A DNA stretch of 64,000 nt from Psychrosphaera saromensis (GCF_002954545.1 NZ_MSCH01000003.1:1142824-1206823), one strand, 5' to 3'; positions 37,527 through 47,410 are shown, numbered from the stretch's first letter. The notes: a model not told the origin generated them from the letters alone. Numbers and translations are program-made.

Positions 37527-38219
37527 TTAGCCTTTTTTCTTAGCTAGAAGTTGGGCTAGTTTGTCACTGCCTTTAACTTCTCCACCTGGTTGAATGCCAG
37601 CTTGCTTTAACTTAGCGTCTAAGCTGCTGCCAGATTCTTCATTGGCAAGCTCTTCAGCCGCTTCAAGTTCAGCACTACGTTGTTGCTGTTTTTGCTTGAT
37701 GCGTTCTAAGCTATCTAGCGCTGTTTTCACTTTAGTGTTTGCGCCCATATGACGAGATGAAACAGCAACTTGTGCTTTTTGAACTGACTCAGTTGCTTTA
37801 ACTTGGTCAATTTGTTGTTCCATTCTACGTACGTTGGTTTTTGCTTTAGCTATGTTGGCTTTTAACGTTTTTTCAGACGTTGTAAAACCAGTTAAAATGC
37901 TTTGCTCAACTTCTAAATTAGTTTCTAATTCTGAAACGCGTTCAGCGCATTCAATGGCTAATGCTTCATCACCTTTTTCACTCGCTGCGATAGCGTGATT
38001 AGTATAAGTCTCAACTTCACTGGTTAACGACTTAGTTTTAGCTTCCGTTAATTTACGTTTAGCCATTATTTTTGTTAGGTTTTCATCACAAGCCTGCAGT
38101 TCTTTTTTTGCATCTCGTAATTCTTGATCCAGTATGCGAATCGATTGGCTATCGGCAACAGCTTCAAGACTTTCGTTAGTCGCGCCGCGTAATGCAGTCC
38201 ATAATTTTTTTAAGCTCAT
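37527..38219 (-). CDS. yjfJ: PspA/IM30-family protein YjfJ
   Basis: 230 residues, almost wholly helical and charged with heptad character (coiled coils about 25-70 and 75-150), the fold of PspA/Vipp1 membrane-remodelling proteins. The opening MSLKKLWTALRGATNESLEAV is amphipathic, fitting membrane contact. No PspF or PspB/C gene is near; instead it belongs to the yjf system. Start overlaps the yjfI stop by four bases. Confidence 0.9.
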   Translation of the reverse strand: MSLKKLWTALRGATNESLEAVADSQSIRILDQELRDAKKELQACDENLTKIMAKRKLTEAKTKSLTSEVETYTNHAIAASEKGDEALAIECAERVSELETNLEVEQSILTGFTTSEKTLKANIAKAKTNVRRMEQQIDQVKATESVQKAQVAVSSRHMGANTKVKTALDSLERIKQKQQQRSAELEAAEELANEESGSSLDAKLKQAGIQPGGEVKGSDKLAQLLAKKKG

Positions 38220-38620
38220 GCTGTTTTCTCCTGAGTTAGAAACTCGTTATATAAATCTAAAAATTCGCTGGTGTTAACAAATAAGGTTTCAATTTCTTCT
38301 ACAACCACTGAATCTTTACTATCAACAGATAAGGCACCAAATGCGACGTAATAATCTTGGTCGCCAATTTTGTTGATGCAAATTGCGGTTAACGGTAATA
38401 AGTGATGTGAATGTAAAATCAAATCATTTAATGCTGCTTTATCGGTAACATCTGATGCTGGAAATAAGGCAGTTTCAACAATAATTTGTTGTGAGCCAAC
38501 ATAAACAAACGCATCGATACCTTCATCGTTTGAAATAGAAAGACAGTCGCCTTCCGCTTCAACTACCCAATCCGGTTGAGATTCGGCTAGCGTTTTTAAA
38601 GAAGTGTTACTCCAAGTCAT
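38216..38620 (-). CDS. yjfI: DUF2170 protein YjfI
   Basis: 134 residues, first gene of the yjf operon. Matches DUF2170 (PDWVVEAEGDCLSISNDEG, ALFPASDVTDKAALN, LPLTAICIN). Small soluble alpha/beta protein of unknown role, always upstream of the PspA-like gene. AAGGAACC ribosome site upstream. The E. coli order yjfI-J-K-L-M-C is fully conserved here. Confidence 0.92.
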   Translation of the reverse strand: MTWSNTSLKTLAESQPDWVVEAEGDCLSISNDEGIDAFVYVGSQQIIVETALFPASDVTDKAALNDLILHSHHLLPLTAICINKIGDQDYYVAFGALSVDSKDSVVVEEIETLFVNTSEFLDLYNEFLTQEKTA

Positions 38621-38853
38621 GGGTGGTTCCTTTTTTATATTTGTGTAACATAGGTCACGAATATAGCACTATGTTTTATTATGTCAACATCAAGACACAA
38701 AAATTGCGTATTAATTATTTTATATGCTATAAATGCAACATACCAAATGATTAATAACTCAACTTTAGGTTTGAAACTTTTATCAAGTTTGCGAATCGTT
38801 ATTAACTAGTACTGGTGTAAATTAATAATCAGGCAAAACCGAGAGCTAATGTA

Positions 38854-39132
38854 ATGGATCAAAATCAAAGCGTCAAAAACCGTAAAGCAATGACACCTTA
38901 CAAACAGACAATAGCACGTTACATTCGTTCCGCTATGATGTTAAAAGGATTAAAATACAATGACCTTGCGGATAAGTTAGCAGAGCATGGTTTGGTTATG
39001 ACGCCAGAGAACTTACGTAGTAAAGTGAGTAAGGGTATGTTTTCTGCCGATTTGTTTGTGGCCATTATAGAAGTGCTTAACGTAGAACAAGATGCACTGG
39101 TTGATATTATTAAATTATTAAAAGAAGAATAA
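38854..39132 (+). CDS. DUF6471 helix-turn-helix protein
   Basis: 92 residues. Residues about 25-90 (IRSAMMLKGLKYNDLADKL, TPENLRSKVSKGMFSADLFVAIIEVL) have the DUF6471 pattern, a Xre-like fold probably binding DNA. It diverges from the yjf operon and is followed after four bases by a rhomboid gene. It could regulate either side; not shown. Confidence 0.75.
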   Translation: MDQNQSVKNRKAMTPYKQTIARYIRSAMMLKGLKYNDLADKLAEHGLVMTPENLRSKVSKGMFSADLFVAIIEVLNVEQDALVDIIKLLKEE

Positions 39133-39136
39133 CCCG

Positions 39137-39760
39137 ATGCCAAATACTTCAGCGTCAAAGACATCATTATTAAATAACCCAACGATTAATAAGTTTTTAC
39201 CAAAAGACATATTGTTACTTTTAGCGATTATGTGGATTGTATTTTTAATCGACTTCTTTATTCCCTTTGCCACCTTCAACGGTTTTGGTATTCGTCCTCG
39301 TTCGTTATCCGGTTTAATGGGAATTATATTCTCGCCATTTTTACATGGTGGTTTTGGTCATATTATTTCCAACAGTATTTCTTTATTAGGCACTGGGATT
39401 TTAGTTAGGCTTGCGGTCGGCAGTAAACAGCTTAGGTATGTATTGTTGTTAGGCATTATTGGTTCTGGGATTGGCACTTGGTTGTTCGGTAGTGGCGGAT
39501 TGGTTGTTGGTGCGTCTGGTCTTGTGTATGCGTTGATTGGTTTTTTATTCACTCAAGCATTTTTCAATCCGAGTTTACGTAGCTGGTTTAGTGCAATTTT
39601 AGCCTTTGTATTATTCGGTGGTGCTTTGTTGTCACTATTTAATATGTTGCCTTATATATCTTGGGCCGCCCACTTCTGGGGCTTTGTTTCAGGTATTGGT
39701 ATCGCTTATTTGTTTAAAGCTCGCAATAACGACAAGACAAGCTCCGGCGAAACTGAGTAA
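39137..39760 (+). CDS. rhomboid family intramembrane serine protease
   Basis: 207 residues with about six hydrophobic segments. The rhomboid motifs are HGGFGHIISNS (N/H elements of TM2), catalytic Ser in GASGLVYALIGF and catalytic His in WAAHFWGFVSG. It should cleave membrane proteins within the bilayer; substrates unknown. It forms a two-gene unit with the DUF6471 protein. Confidence 0.88.
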   Translation: MPNTSASKTSLLNNPTINKFLPKDILLLLAIMWIVFLIDFFIPFATFNGFGIRPRSLSGLMGIIFSPFLHGGFGHIISNSISLLGTGILVRLAVGSKQLRYVLLLGIIGSGIGTWLFGSGGLVVGASGLVYALIGFLFTQAFFNPSLRSWFSAILAFVLFGGALLSLFNMLPYISWAAHFWGFVSGIGIAYLFKARNNDKTSSGETE

Positions 39761-39763
39761 TAC

Positions 39764-39790
39764 CTGATTGCCAAATCAGGTTAAATTTTT
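39764..39790 (+). terminator. probable terminator after the rhomboid gene
   Basis: CCTGATT / AATCAGG stem followed by TTAAATTTTT on the plus strand. It overlaps the end of the convergent MATE gene. Confidence 0.45.
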
Positions 39791-41119
39791 CATCCAGCGT
39801 TTATTTTTGACTCTAATGCCAAACATGAACGCTTTGATTAAATCTTCTGAATACGATATTAGTAACACGTAAACAAAAGCTAATTGCCAATAAAAGGCCG
39901 CCAAAAAAGTGAGTGGCAATGCCACACACCACATAGCGGTTGCATCGGTTATTAGGCAGTATCGGTTATCTCCGCCAGCTCGCAATACGCCCATCGCCAA
40001 CGTCATATTAATAACCTTCATCCAAGACAATAAGGTGATCACCACAAACGCTTGATTAGCCAAAGCTAAAGATTCAGCTGATGCTCCTTGATAGGGCATT
40101 AAAATATATTTTTGGGCTAGTAATAGAAGCAAACCAACAAAAATGGCAACAAAAGGGGAAAGTAAAGCAAAGGTTTTTGCGGTATTCCATGCTTCAGCTT
40201 TACGATTTGCGCCAAGGTGCTGGCCTACCATGATTGAGCAGGCTGAAGCGATACCAAAAAATAACGATACTATTAAGGCTTCAACAGGCAACAGCATACT
40301 AATAACAGCAAGCTCATTAATGCCCATGCGGCTGTATATTAGTTGGTAACAGAATGTGCCTAAAGACCAAACGCCAGAGCTCAGCATAATTGGCGCAATT
40401 AGCTTTAATAATTTAGTCCAGTCAGCCATATTACCCAGTAAAGCAAAGTCAGATCTTTTCACTGAAAGTTCATGTTTGATGTGTTTTAAGATAACTAACA
40501 GAATGAGCATTTGAAAGAGTCTAGATAAAGTAGTGGCTAACGCGGCGCCAGATACCCCCATAGCGTCAACACCTAAGCCGCCATTGATTAACCAGTAATT
40601 TAAAATAACGTTAAGGATAATAGACACAACACTAAAAATTAGCGGTAATTTAACTTGGTTTATACTGCGTAGGGCGTTTTCAATAACTTGAGTGACAGCG
40701 ACAAATATAACGCTGGGCATCGTTATCCATAAATAACTTTGGCCCAAAGAAATAACTTCTTCATTGTCTGTGCCTAAAGCCAGAATGGAGTCAGCATAAA
40801 AGATGTTTAAAACAATAATAGGTATTAACGCAATAATGCCGTAAATGCTGCCGATGAGAATATTTAAGCGGATTTTTTTTGTTTGCCCTGCGCCATAGTA
40901 TTGCGCAGCTAAGATCCCAACGCCCCAGCTAAGACCTAATATAATAACCATAACAACAAACATAACGCGGTTACCTAAACCAACGGCACCTATGGCGGCG
41001 TCACCTAAATGACTCACCATAACAACGTCAATCATGCTCAATAAGGTGACCAAAATATTCTGTAATGAAATTGGCCAACCAAGTATTAACGTCTGTTTAA
41101 TTTGTTGTTTGTTAAGCAT
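39776..41119 (-). CDS. MATE family efflux transporter
   Basis: 447 residues with twelve hydrophobic segments and the MATE opening (LILGWPISLQNILVTLLSMIDVVMVSHLGDAAIGAVGLGNRV). Probably a sodium- or proton-coupled exporter of cationic compounds; substrate unknown. Monocistronic, convergent with the rhomboid gene. Confidence 0.93.
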   Translation of the reverse strand: MLNKQQIKQTLILGWPISLQNILVTLLSMIDVVMVSHLGDAAIGAVGLGNRVMFVVMVIILGLSWGVGILAAQYYGAGQTKKIRLNILIGSIYGIIALIPIIVLNIFYADSILALGTDNEEVISLGQSYLWITMPSVIFVAVTQVIENALRSINQVKLPLIFSVVSIILNVILNYWLINGGLGVDAMGVSGAALATTLSRLFQMLILLVILKHIKHELSVKRSDFALLGNMADWTKLLKLIAPIMLSSGVWSLGTFCYQLIYSRMGINELAVISMLLPVEALIVSLFFGIASACSIMVGQHLGANRKAEAWNTAKTFALLSPFVAIFVGLLLLLAQKYILMPYQGASAESLALANQAFVVITLLSWMKVINMTLAMGVLRAGGDNRYCLITDATAMWCVALPLTFLAAFYWQLAFVYVLLISYSEDLIKAFMFGIRVKNKRWMKNLT

Positions 41120-41220
41120 TTTTTCCCAGTAGAAAATATTAGATTTACACTAAATAGTTACAGAAGAGATATAATGCAAGTTTAATGTAATTAGCTAAAA
41201 CATACGAACGAAGTTTTATT

Positions 41221-42483
41221 TTATAGCAAATTACATTTCTTTAAGGCTTGTTGCAGCGTTGCTTGTCTAAGAGGTTTTATTAAATAGACTTTAGCGCCTA
41301 CTTGTCCAGCCCGCTTAACTGATAATTTACTATGACTGCCCGTTAAAACAACGATTGGCGTGGTTACATTGAGCGAACTGTTATTGGTTAGCTGGGAAAC
41401 AATTGAAAGTCCGTCTGAGTCTGGCAAGTTTATATCCATAAAGACGATATCGAATTTACTCTCGCCTAGTTTTTTTAATGCCTGACGACCGTTAACGGCA
41501 TAATCAAAGTCGTATCGTTTACTTCTAAATAATTTAGCACTTAAATTTAATGAAATTTCATCATCTTCGACTAAAAGAACTTTAATAATATTATTACTAC
41601 TTACGTCCTCGTGGTGTAGGCGATTGTCAAACACGATATCTTCTACATGTTTTTTGCTCGCTGGGCTTTTAACTGAGCTAGAAGCCTGTGATGTGTTCTG
41701 TGGTGATGTTTGCTCTCTTGCATTTTCCGAGGGCGGAGTATCCATTTTAGAGACTATGCTACTTGTACTTTTTACAAATCTATTTAATAAAGACAGGGCT
41801 TTATTTTGCAGATCTAATAACTCAGGTCTAATTTCATTTGATTTTATTTGAGCTAATAAATCTTTGACTTCATCTAAATTCAGCTCCGCTTTTTTATTAT
41901 TATTAAGCTTTTCTTGTGCATTAGTAATTGCCGAATCTAACTTAATGATACTTTTTTCAAAGTCTTCTTTCATGACTTTTTTTCTTTCAAGTGTATTTTC
42001 TATAAGCGCAGTTAATTCAGTTTTCAATTGCAGTTTTGTTGCTTGGTATTCGACTTTACCGTTAGCTGAAATATTCACGCCTAATACTTTTAACAATTGA
42101 TTGGCCAGTAATATAGGGCGCGTGACTTCATAGAGAGGTCGGCTTATTAAGTATTCATCTACTATGTCAGTGTTGTATGCGGCAAATGCAATGTCTTCAT
42201 CTTTTTTATTACAAAAGGTGACAAACTTATGTTCGCAAAGCTCTGACTCATCGACACTGGCAAGTAATGCGTAATATTGCTGAAAACTGGTTTCTAAGTG
42301 TTCGTTTGAAAAGAAAATAACTTTAGGGGTTTGTTCTAACATTATAGGTTTTAATTCTTTAACGTTATGGATCACTAATGCGTTGTTGAAATAACCAACA
42401 ATTTTATTTACTGCCAGCTGATCAAGATCATTATCTTCACGTACGATGACGATATGATGAATTTTATTACCGTTTTTATCCAT
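41221..42483 (-). CDS. receiver protein with pseudo-receiver N-terminus and no output domain
   Basis: 420 residues. The C-terminal receiver (300-420) is complete: E306-D307-D308, phospho-site D350 (FMDINLPDSDG), T381 and K403 (LIKPL). The N-terminal 130 residues have alpha/beta receiver-like rhythm but no phospho-acceptor (pseudo-receiver, my inference). A helical, probably coiled-coil region about 150-245 and a Ser/Gln-rich linker (250-285) join them. No DNA-binding or enzymatic domain. It is 12 bases downstream of the HPt gene, and both diverge from the hybrid kinase, so the three likely form one phosphorelay. Confidence 0.85.
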   Translation of the reverse strand: MDKNGNKIHHIVIVREDNDLDQLAVNKIVGYFNNALVIHNVKELKPIMLEQTPKVIFFSNEHLETSFQQYYALLASVDESELCEHKFVTFCNKKDEDIAFAAYNTDIVDEYLISRPLYEVTRPILLANQLLKVLGVNISANGKVEYQATKLQLKTELTALIENTLERKKVMKEDFEKSIIKLDSAITNAQEKLNNNKKAELNLDEVKDLLAQIKSNEIRPELLDLQNKALSLLNRFVKSTSSIVSKMDTPPSENAREQTSPQNTSQASSSVKSPASKKHVEDIVFDNRLHHEDVSSNNIIKVLLVEDDEISLNLSAKLFRSKRYDFDYAVNGRQALKKLGESKFDIVFMDINLPDSDGLSIVSQLTNNSSLNVTTPIVVLTGSHSKLSVKRAGQVGAKVYLIKPLRQATLQQALKKCNLL

Positions 42484-42495
42484 TTGAGCAGTCCT

Positions 42496-42849
42496 TTACT
42501 TCAGTTGTTCAATTGTCTCTTGTATTTCACTCATGGTGGAATCAAATGTATTTTTGAATGTGGCCCAATTAGAAGAAAAGTTGTCATCTTTAAAAGAGGT
42601 AGTTAATTCTAATTGATATGAATTTTGGTTTAGCTCGGTGGCACCTAAATAGCAGCAGTTGGACTTTAAGGAGTGGGCGTTCAATTTAAATGTACTAATG
42701 TCATTTTGCTCAACACAGTTAGTTAATACACTTAACTTAAGAATAAAATCAGCTTGTAAGCTTTCGACTGTTTCACAAGTCTCGCTATTATCCATTTCTC
42801 CAAATATGTCTTCCAGCTCAGAAATATCGATAAATTTAGTAGATTTCAA
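42496..42849 (-). CDS. stand-alone HPt phosphotransfer protein
   Basis: 117 residues, all helical. The HPt motif LNAHSLKSNCCYLGA contains the phosphorylated His, H59. Such proteins relay phosphate between the receiver of a hybrid kinase and a response regulator. It is cotranscribed with the receiver protein and divergent from the hybrid kinase, its probable donor. Confidence 0.9.
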   Translation of the reverse strand: MKSTKFIDISELEDIFGEMDNSETCETVESLQADFILKLSVLTNCVEQNDISTFKLNAHSLKSNCCYLGATELNQNSYQLELTTSFKDDNFSSNWATFKNTFDSTMSEIQETIEQLK

Positions 42850-43105
42850 CCTTCACTCCAACCGTGACTAATAACTATAAGAATACCCATTTGGCAAACT
42901 CAGTTAAGTGTAGACCATAAAATTAAAACGTTGGCGTAGTTGAGTGATTTTTAAACATTAAATTAATGGCGATAAACTCATCATTTGTAATAACTTAGTT
43001 GTCAACTAGTCTAAATATAACAATATTTTATCTAAACCTATTGCTGAGTCGATAAACACATGTGATGTGTTGATGATGTAATCAAAGTTATAACTGGGGA
43101 AATGA

Positions 43106-45907
43106 GTGATAAGCTTAAATAACATAAGGGATCTGTTATCGTTTACAAAATCACCGGCAATCATATGTAATCTAGCGGGCGATGTTTTACATGTTAGTTT
43201 GCAATTTGATGTTTTGTTTGGCGATATGTTTAGCGGTTTATTTAAGTTGGAACTGGGTAACAAAATCAGTAAAGAGTTGTTGAATGGCTGTCATAGTTTT
43301 TCAGAATTTAAAAAAGAAACACTTAATAGCCCACTGCCTTATTTTATTCTACAAGCTCATGCACATGAAATAAAAAAAATAGATATATGTGCAAAACAAA
43401 TGGAATTGGACACCGGTTCTTCAGTTGTATTATTTACCGTGAGTGAGGATGTGGCGGCTCGTAGAAATAGTAATAAAGACTCTATTGGTTTAGATAAAAT
43501 TGTAAAAGCAACTTCCAGTGCAGGCATAGGGACATGGGAATATATACCAGAAGCAGAATTGGCATTTTTTTCATTAAAGATGAAAGAGCTGTTAGGTGTA
43601 AAACCGGAAGTGTTTTTTGACTGGAACCGATTCAGATCACTTATCGTGGATATAGATCAAATCGTATTTGATGAATTCTTTAGTAATCACTTAGAGTTTG
43701 GTATTTCTCTTAATTTTGAATTTAGAGCTCGTGTTGCAGGAGAAATAAGGTGGTTCTCATTAAAAGGCGATTTATTCAAAAATGAGAATTCAGGTTCAAC
43801 TATTGTTGGCTCAATTGAAGATTGCACTCAGCAGAAAGAAGTTTTGATGCAATTAACTAACGCTAATTATGCTAAAGAATTAGCGTTGCAAGCTGGCGAT
43901 ATTGGCACTTGGGAAGGCGCCGAAAATTCAGAAGGGCGTTGGACGTGGAACTGGGATACGATGTCAAATAACATCTTCCAATTCGAAGAAAATGACGACT
44001 CTACCAGAATGGTTAAATGGAAAGAACGTGTTCATCCGGACGATTTAGGTTTTATTATAAGTACATTAAATACGGCAATTGAAACGGATAGTTCATTTGA
44101 AGTCGACTTTAGAGTTTGCATTCCCAATAAAGACGACAAATACATTCACGCTCAAGCTATCGTGGTTAAAAGTATTAATGACGATATTCGAAAAGTCTAT
44201 GGTGTGTGTATAGACCAGACGCAAGTTGTAAAATACAGGAATGAACTCAAAAAACTCAATGTAGATTTGGAAAATAGAGTTACTCAACGAACGGGAGAGC
44301 TAGAGTTAGCCTCAGAAAGAGCTGAACAGGCAAACAGAGCCAAAAGTAATTTCTTAGCAATGATGAGCCACGAACTTAGAACTCCAATGAACGCCATTAT
44401 TGGTAATTTAGAATTAGCTTCTCATGACCGACTAAAACAAGAAACACGCTCTTTAATCGAAACATCCAAAGTAGCCGCAGATAGTTTAGTTTCAATTCTC
44501 AACGATATTTTAGACTTAAATAAAATTGAATCCGGCAAGTTAGAATTAGAAGAAAGGCCTTTCTCAATATCAGATGTAATCGATAATATTACCAATATAT
44601 TTTTACCGGTAGCCACCAAAAAGAATCTTATTATTGATGTTAGAGAAGCGACTAACATACCCAAAGTTGTATTAGGGGATGAAGTGAGAGTGCGTCAAAT
44701 CCTATTTAACTTATTAGGCAATGCGATAAAATTTACCAATAGCAGCGAAGAAAGAGTGGGGAAGATTGTCGTGTCTGTCTCTGTTAAAGATGATCAACCG
44801 CCGTTGCAAAACATCGCATTTTCAATCAAAGATAATGGAATTGGCATTGATAAAAGTGTGCAAAAGTCACTGTTTTCTCCATTTGTGCAAGCTGAAAAAT
44901 CTACAACCAGAAAATATGGTGGTACTGGGCTAGGTTTAGCCATTTGTGGTAATTTAGCCGACATGATGGGCGGTGCTATTATTATGGAAAGTGAGCTTGG
45001 TGTCGGCTCTACGTTTTCGCTAGATTTACCCGTTTGGCAAGCAAAGGAACAAGATTTTCCTCAACCAAAACTACCAAACAAAACTATTGTTATTTTAAAT
45101 ATAAATGTCTATCTGGAAAAAGTATCCAAACGGTATGTTTCGTATTTGGAAAACGAAGGCGCATCGGTGCAATTTTACGATCAGCCGATACTCAAAGACA
45201 TAGAAGAGATTACAAAGGATAAATCTTTTGATTTAGTTTTGGTCATGGTGGGTGAATTAGAATTAGCCATGAAATTTATAGAGCAGACTCGAGGTGCGTC
45301 ATGGAATAGTAAAGTTGTGGTTGCAATCGACCGAGCCCAAAAGGATGCACTGACATCAAATTATCCTCAAGTTCATAGCTTGCCGATAAAACCACTAACA
45401 AGAAATCAATTAATAGAAACGATAAATACACTTTCAAGTCCTTACCAAATAAGCAACGAAACTTCAGCTCGGAAAAAAGAGCGAATTATAGAGTCTGAAC
45501 ATAACAGTGAGGACAGTCATGCCGACATTCTTATTGTTGAAGACAATCAATTTAATCAAGATTTGATCAAAAAGCAGATGTTACGTTTGGGTTATAAAGC
45601 CGACCTTGCAAGTGATGGTAAAGAAGCTATTCATAAGTGGGAAGCACATCAATACTCACTTATTTTAAGTGACTGTCATATGCCAGAAATGGATGGCTAT
45701 GAAATGACTCAATCAATCAGGAGGTTAGAGCGAGATCGCGGTTATTCACGCATACCAATTGTTGCTATAACTGGTGCGGCAATGACCGGGGACAAAGAGC
45801 ATTGTTTTTCTGTTGGTATGGATGACTTTTTAAGTAAACCAATCAAACTAAATGATTTAAAGCTGATATTAAATAAATGGTTAAAATCAGACGCGGGTAA
45901 GGGTTAA
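43106..45907 (+). CDS. hybrid sensor histidine kinase with PAS domains
   Basis: 933 residues from GTG 43106, which has GGGGA five bases upstream. Visible: PAS-like domains (about 1-110, 135-245 and 255-380), coiled coil (380-410), HisKA with H422 (MMSHELRTPMNAII), HATPase (DNGIGI, GGTGLGLAI), a degenerate receiver about 675-790 (ILNINVY, no acceptor Asp) and a complete receiver about 810-930 with D856 (LSDCHMPEMDG). No membrane segment, so a cytoplasmic sensor, stimulus unknown. Arrangement resembles BarA/TorS-type kinases but with the HPt domain encoded separately next door. Confidence 0.92.
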   Translation: MISLNNIRDLLSFTKSPAIICNLAGDVLHVSLQFDVLFGDMFSGLFKLELGNKISKELLNGCHSFSEFKKETLNSPLPYFILQAHAHEIKKIDICAKQMELDTGSSVVLFTVSEDVAARRNSNKDSIGLDKIVKATSSAGIGTWEYIPEAELAFFSLKMKELLGVKPEVFFDWNRFRSLIVDIDQIVFDEFFSNHLEFGISLNFEFRARVAGEIRWFSLKGDLFKNENSGSTIVGSIEDCTQQKEVLMQLTNANYAKELALQAGDIGTWEGAENSEGRWTWNWDTMSNNIFQFEENDDSTRMVKWKERVHPDDLGFIISTLNTAIETDSSFEVDFRVCIPNKDDKYIHAQAIVVKSINDDIRKVYGVCIDQTQVVKYRNELKKLNVDLENRVTQRTGELELASERAEQANRAKSNFLAMMSHELRTPMNAIIGNLELASHDRLKQETRSLIETSKVAADSLVSILNDILDLNKIESGKLELEERPFSISDVIDNITNIFLPVATKKNLIIDVREATNIPKVVLGDEVRVRQILFNLLGNAIKFTNSSEERVGKIVVSVSVKDDQPPLQNIAFSIKDNGIGIDKSVQKSLFSPFVQAEKSTTRKYGGTGLGLAICGNLADMMGGAIIMESELGVGSTFSLDLPVWQAKEQDFPQPKLPNKTIVILNINVYLEKVSKRYVSYLENEGASVQFYDQPILKDIEEITKDKSFDLVLVMVGELELAMKFIEQTRGASWNSKVVVAIDRAQKDALTSNYPQVHSLPIKPLTRNQLIETINTLSSPYQISNETSARKKERIIESEHNSEDSHADILIVEDNQFNQDLIKKQMLRLGYKADLASDGKEAIHKWEAHQYSLILSDCHMPEMDGYEMTQSIRRLERDRGYSRIPIVAITGAAMTGDKEHCFSVGMDDFLSKPIKLNDLKLILNKWLKSDAGKG

Positions 45908-46086
45908 CTTCTGCTGTTTATCTATTCTTACAACATACATGGCAACCTTTAAAGCCACTAGTTACAAATCGTCTGTATTAAAGACTGAAAGTTGATATTT
46001 ACTATTTGTTTAAAGAAACATTGATTCTTCCATACTATTTGCACAATTGACTTCTATATTCATGAATATAAATAATAGGAGCATAT

Positions 46087-46860
46087 ATGAAGTCTTTTAA
46101 ATTAATAAACTTAACCGTTCTACTAACGAGTGTTGCATTGGCTGGGTGTGATTCATCAGATGATTCTTCTGAAGATACATCTACCAGCACGTCTACAGAT
46201 GTTAGCGCATTACATTCTGCATATGCTGAATTTGATACGGATAATGTAAGTGTTGCTTTGAGTGGCACTGATGTAGTTATCGAAACCAATGGCTTACCTA
46301 ATCACACATCACCTTACTGGTCGACGGACAATGAATTATTTGTTGAGCCGACAGTAACCTCCTATGACGAAATGGCACCTGGTAATATCGATGACTTTGT
46401 TGGGACTTATACATTAACGGTAGCTGCATCACCTGAAAAAGCATCAACATCATCTTCTACTGGTTTAGGTGCAATCGGCATTGCAGTGAGTGGCTCAGTT
46501 ATTTATAACGACGAAGAAGGTCCTGGTATTGCACTTGATAATGCAGTTGGCAGCTTAGATTATAATGGTGCGCACACTGGTCCACAAAGTTTTCATTACC
46601 ATTTAGAGCCAGTTAGTTTTTCAGATGATGACAGTAACCTAGTGGGAGTTATTAGCGACGGTTTCTTCCTTTACGGTCGTAAATGTAACTCAACAGGCAC
46701 TTACCCTACAGATTTAGATGAATCTGGTGGACATACTGCACAAACACAACATAGTGATAGCGAAGAGTATCATTACCATATTGAAAATGAAGTTTACCTA
46801 GGGTCTTACTACATTTTATTCCCTGGTGATTATCAAGGCACGGCAAGTGCGATTAATTAG
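46087..46860 (+). CDS. YHYH-domain lipoprotein
   Basis: 257 residues. The signal peptide ends in a lipobox (VALAGCDSS, Cys near 21), followed by an acidic Ser/Thr linker. The C-terminal half has the YHYH signatures: SFHYHLEP, DGFFLYGRKC, GGHTAQTQ and EEYHYHIEN. His-rich motifs of this type suggest metal binding, but the family has no settled function. It is first of a three-gene overlapping operon with a YwqK-type protein and an SCO protein. Good ribosome site TAGGAGC. Confidence 0.85.
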   Translation: MKSFKLINLTVLLTSVALAGCDSSDDSSEDTSTSTSTDVSALHSAYAEFDTDNVSVALSGTDVVIETNGLPNHTSPYWSTDNELFVEPTVTSYDEMAPGNIDDFVGTYTLTVAASPEKASTSSSTGLGAIGIAVSGSVIYNDEEGPGIALDNAVGSLDYNGAHTGPQSFHYHLEPVSFSDDDSNLVGVISDGFFLYGRKCNSTGTYPTDLDESGGHTAQTQHSDSEEYHYHIENEVYLGSYYILFPGDYQGTASAIN

Positions 46861-47410
46861 TCTAGTCCTACTGCTGCTACCTTTGTTGATCTTATTAAAA
46901 ATAGGATTAACAACTGATGCGGTGAATACAGATGATATTGTGATGTCGCCTCAAGGACTGCGAACTTATGATGGTATTCCATTTACTGGAGAAGCTATTT
47001 CTTATTATGCCAATGGGCAAATATCGAAATTAGCTACTTTTCAAAATGGACAACGTCATGGTTATTTAAAGCAGTGGTTCCCAAGTGGAGTCCTTGGCTT
47101 TTATTCCTTGTATCAAGATGGCCGACTGCATGGTGAGACGAAAAGCTGGTGGGGCAATGGTAATTTACGTTCTGTCAGAAATTATCAGCAAGGTAAAACT
47201 GAAGGTTATTCGCAGCAATGGTATGCCACAGGTGAGCTGTTCAAAAAATTACATTACGTCCAGGGTAGTGAGTCTGGTTTACAGCAAGCATGGCGCCGTA
47301 ATGGTAAGTTATTTAGTAATTATGAATACGTGAATGGCCGTATTTTTGGCCTTAAACGATCAAATATGTGTGTGGAGTTAGAAGATGAAAAAGTCGTTAC
47401 AATTAATTAG
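46847..47410 (+). CDS. YwqK/MORN-repeat protein, membrane anchored
   Basis: 187 residues from GTG 46847, chosen because AAGG is nine bases upstream; a GTG at 46826 lacks a site. N-terminal anchor (LISLVLLLLPLLILLKIGL), then about five MORN/YwqK-like repeats (YYANGQISKLATFQNGQRHG, WFPSGVLGFYSLYQDGRLHG, WWGNGNLRS...GKTEG, WYATGELFKK, WRRNGKLFS). The name toxin-antitoxin YwqK antitoxin is a database label; the repeats are structural. Its start overlaps the YHYH gene by 14 bases and its end overlaps the SCO gene by 26, so translation is coupled. Confidence 0.8.
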   Translation: MRLISLVLLLLPLLILLKIGLTTDAVNTDDIVMSPQGLRTYDGIPFTGEAISYYANGQISKLATFQNGQRHGYLKQWFPSGVLGFYSLYQDGRLHGETKSWWGNGNLRSVRNYQQGKTEGYSQQWYATGELFKKLHYVQGSESGLQQAWRRNGKLFSNYEYVNGRIFGLKRSNMCVELEDEKVVTIN

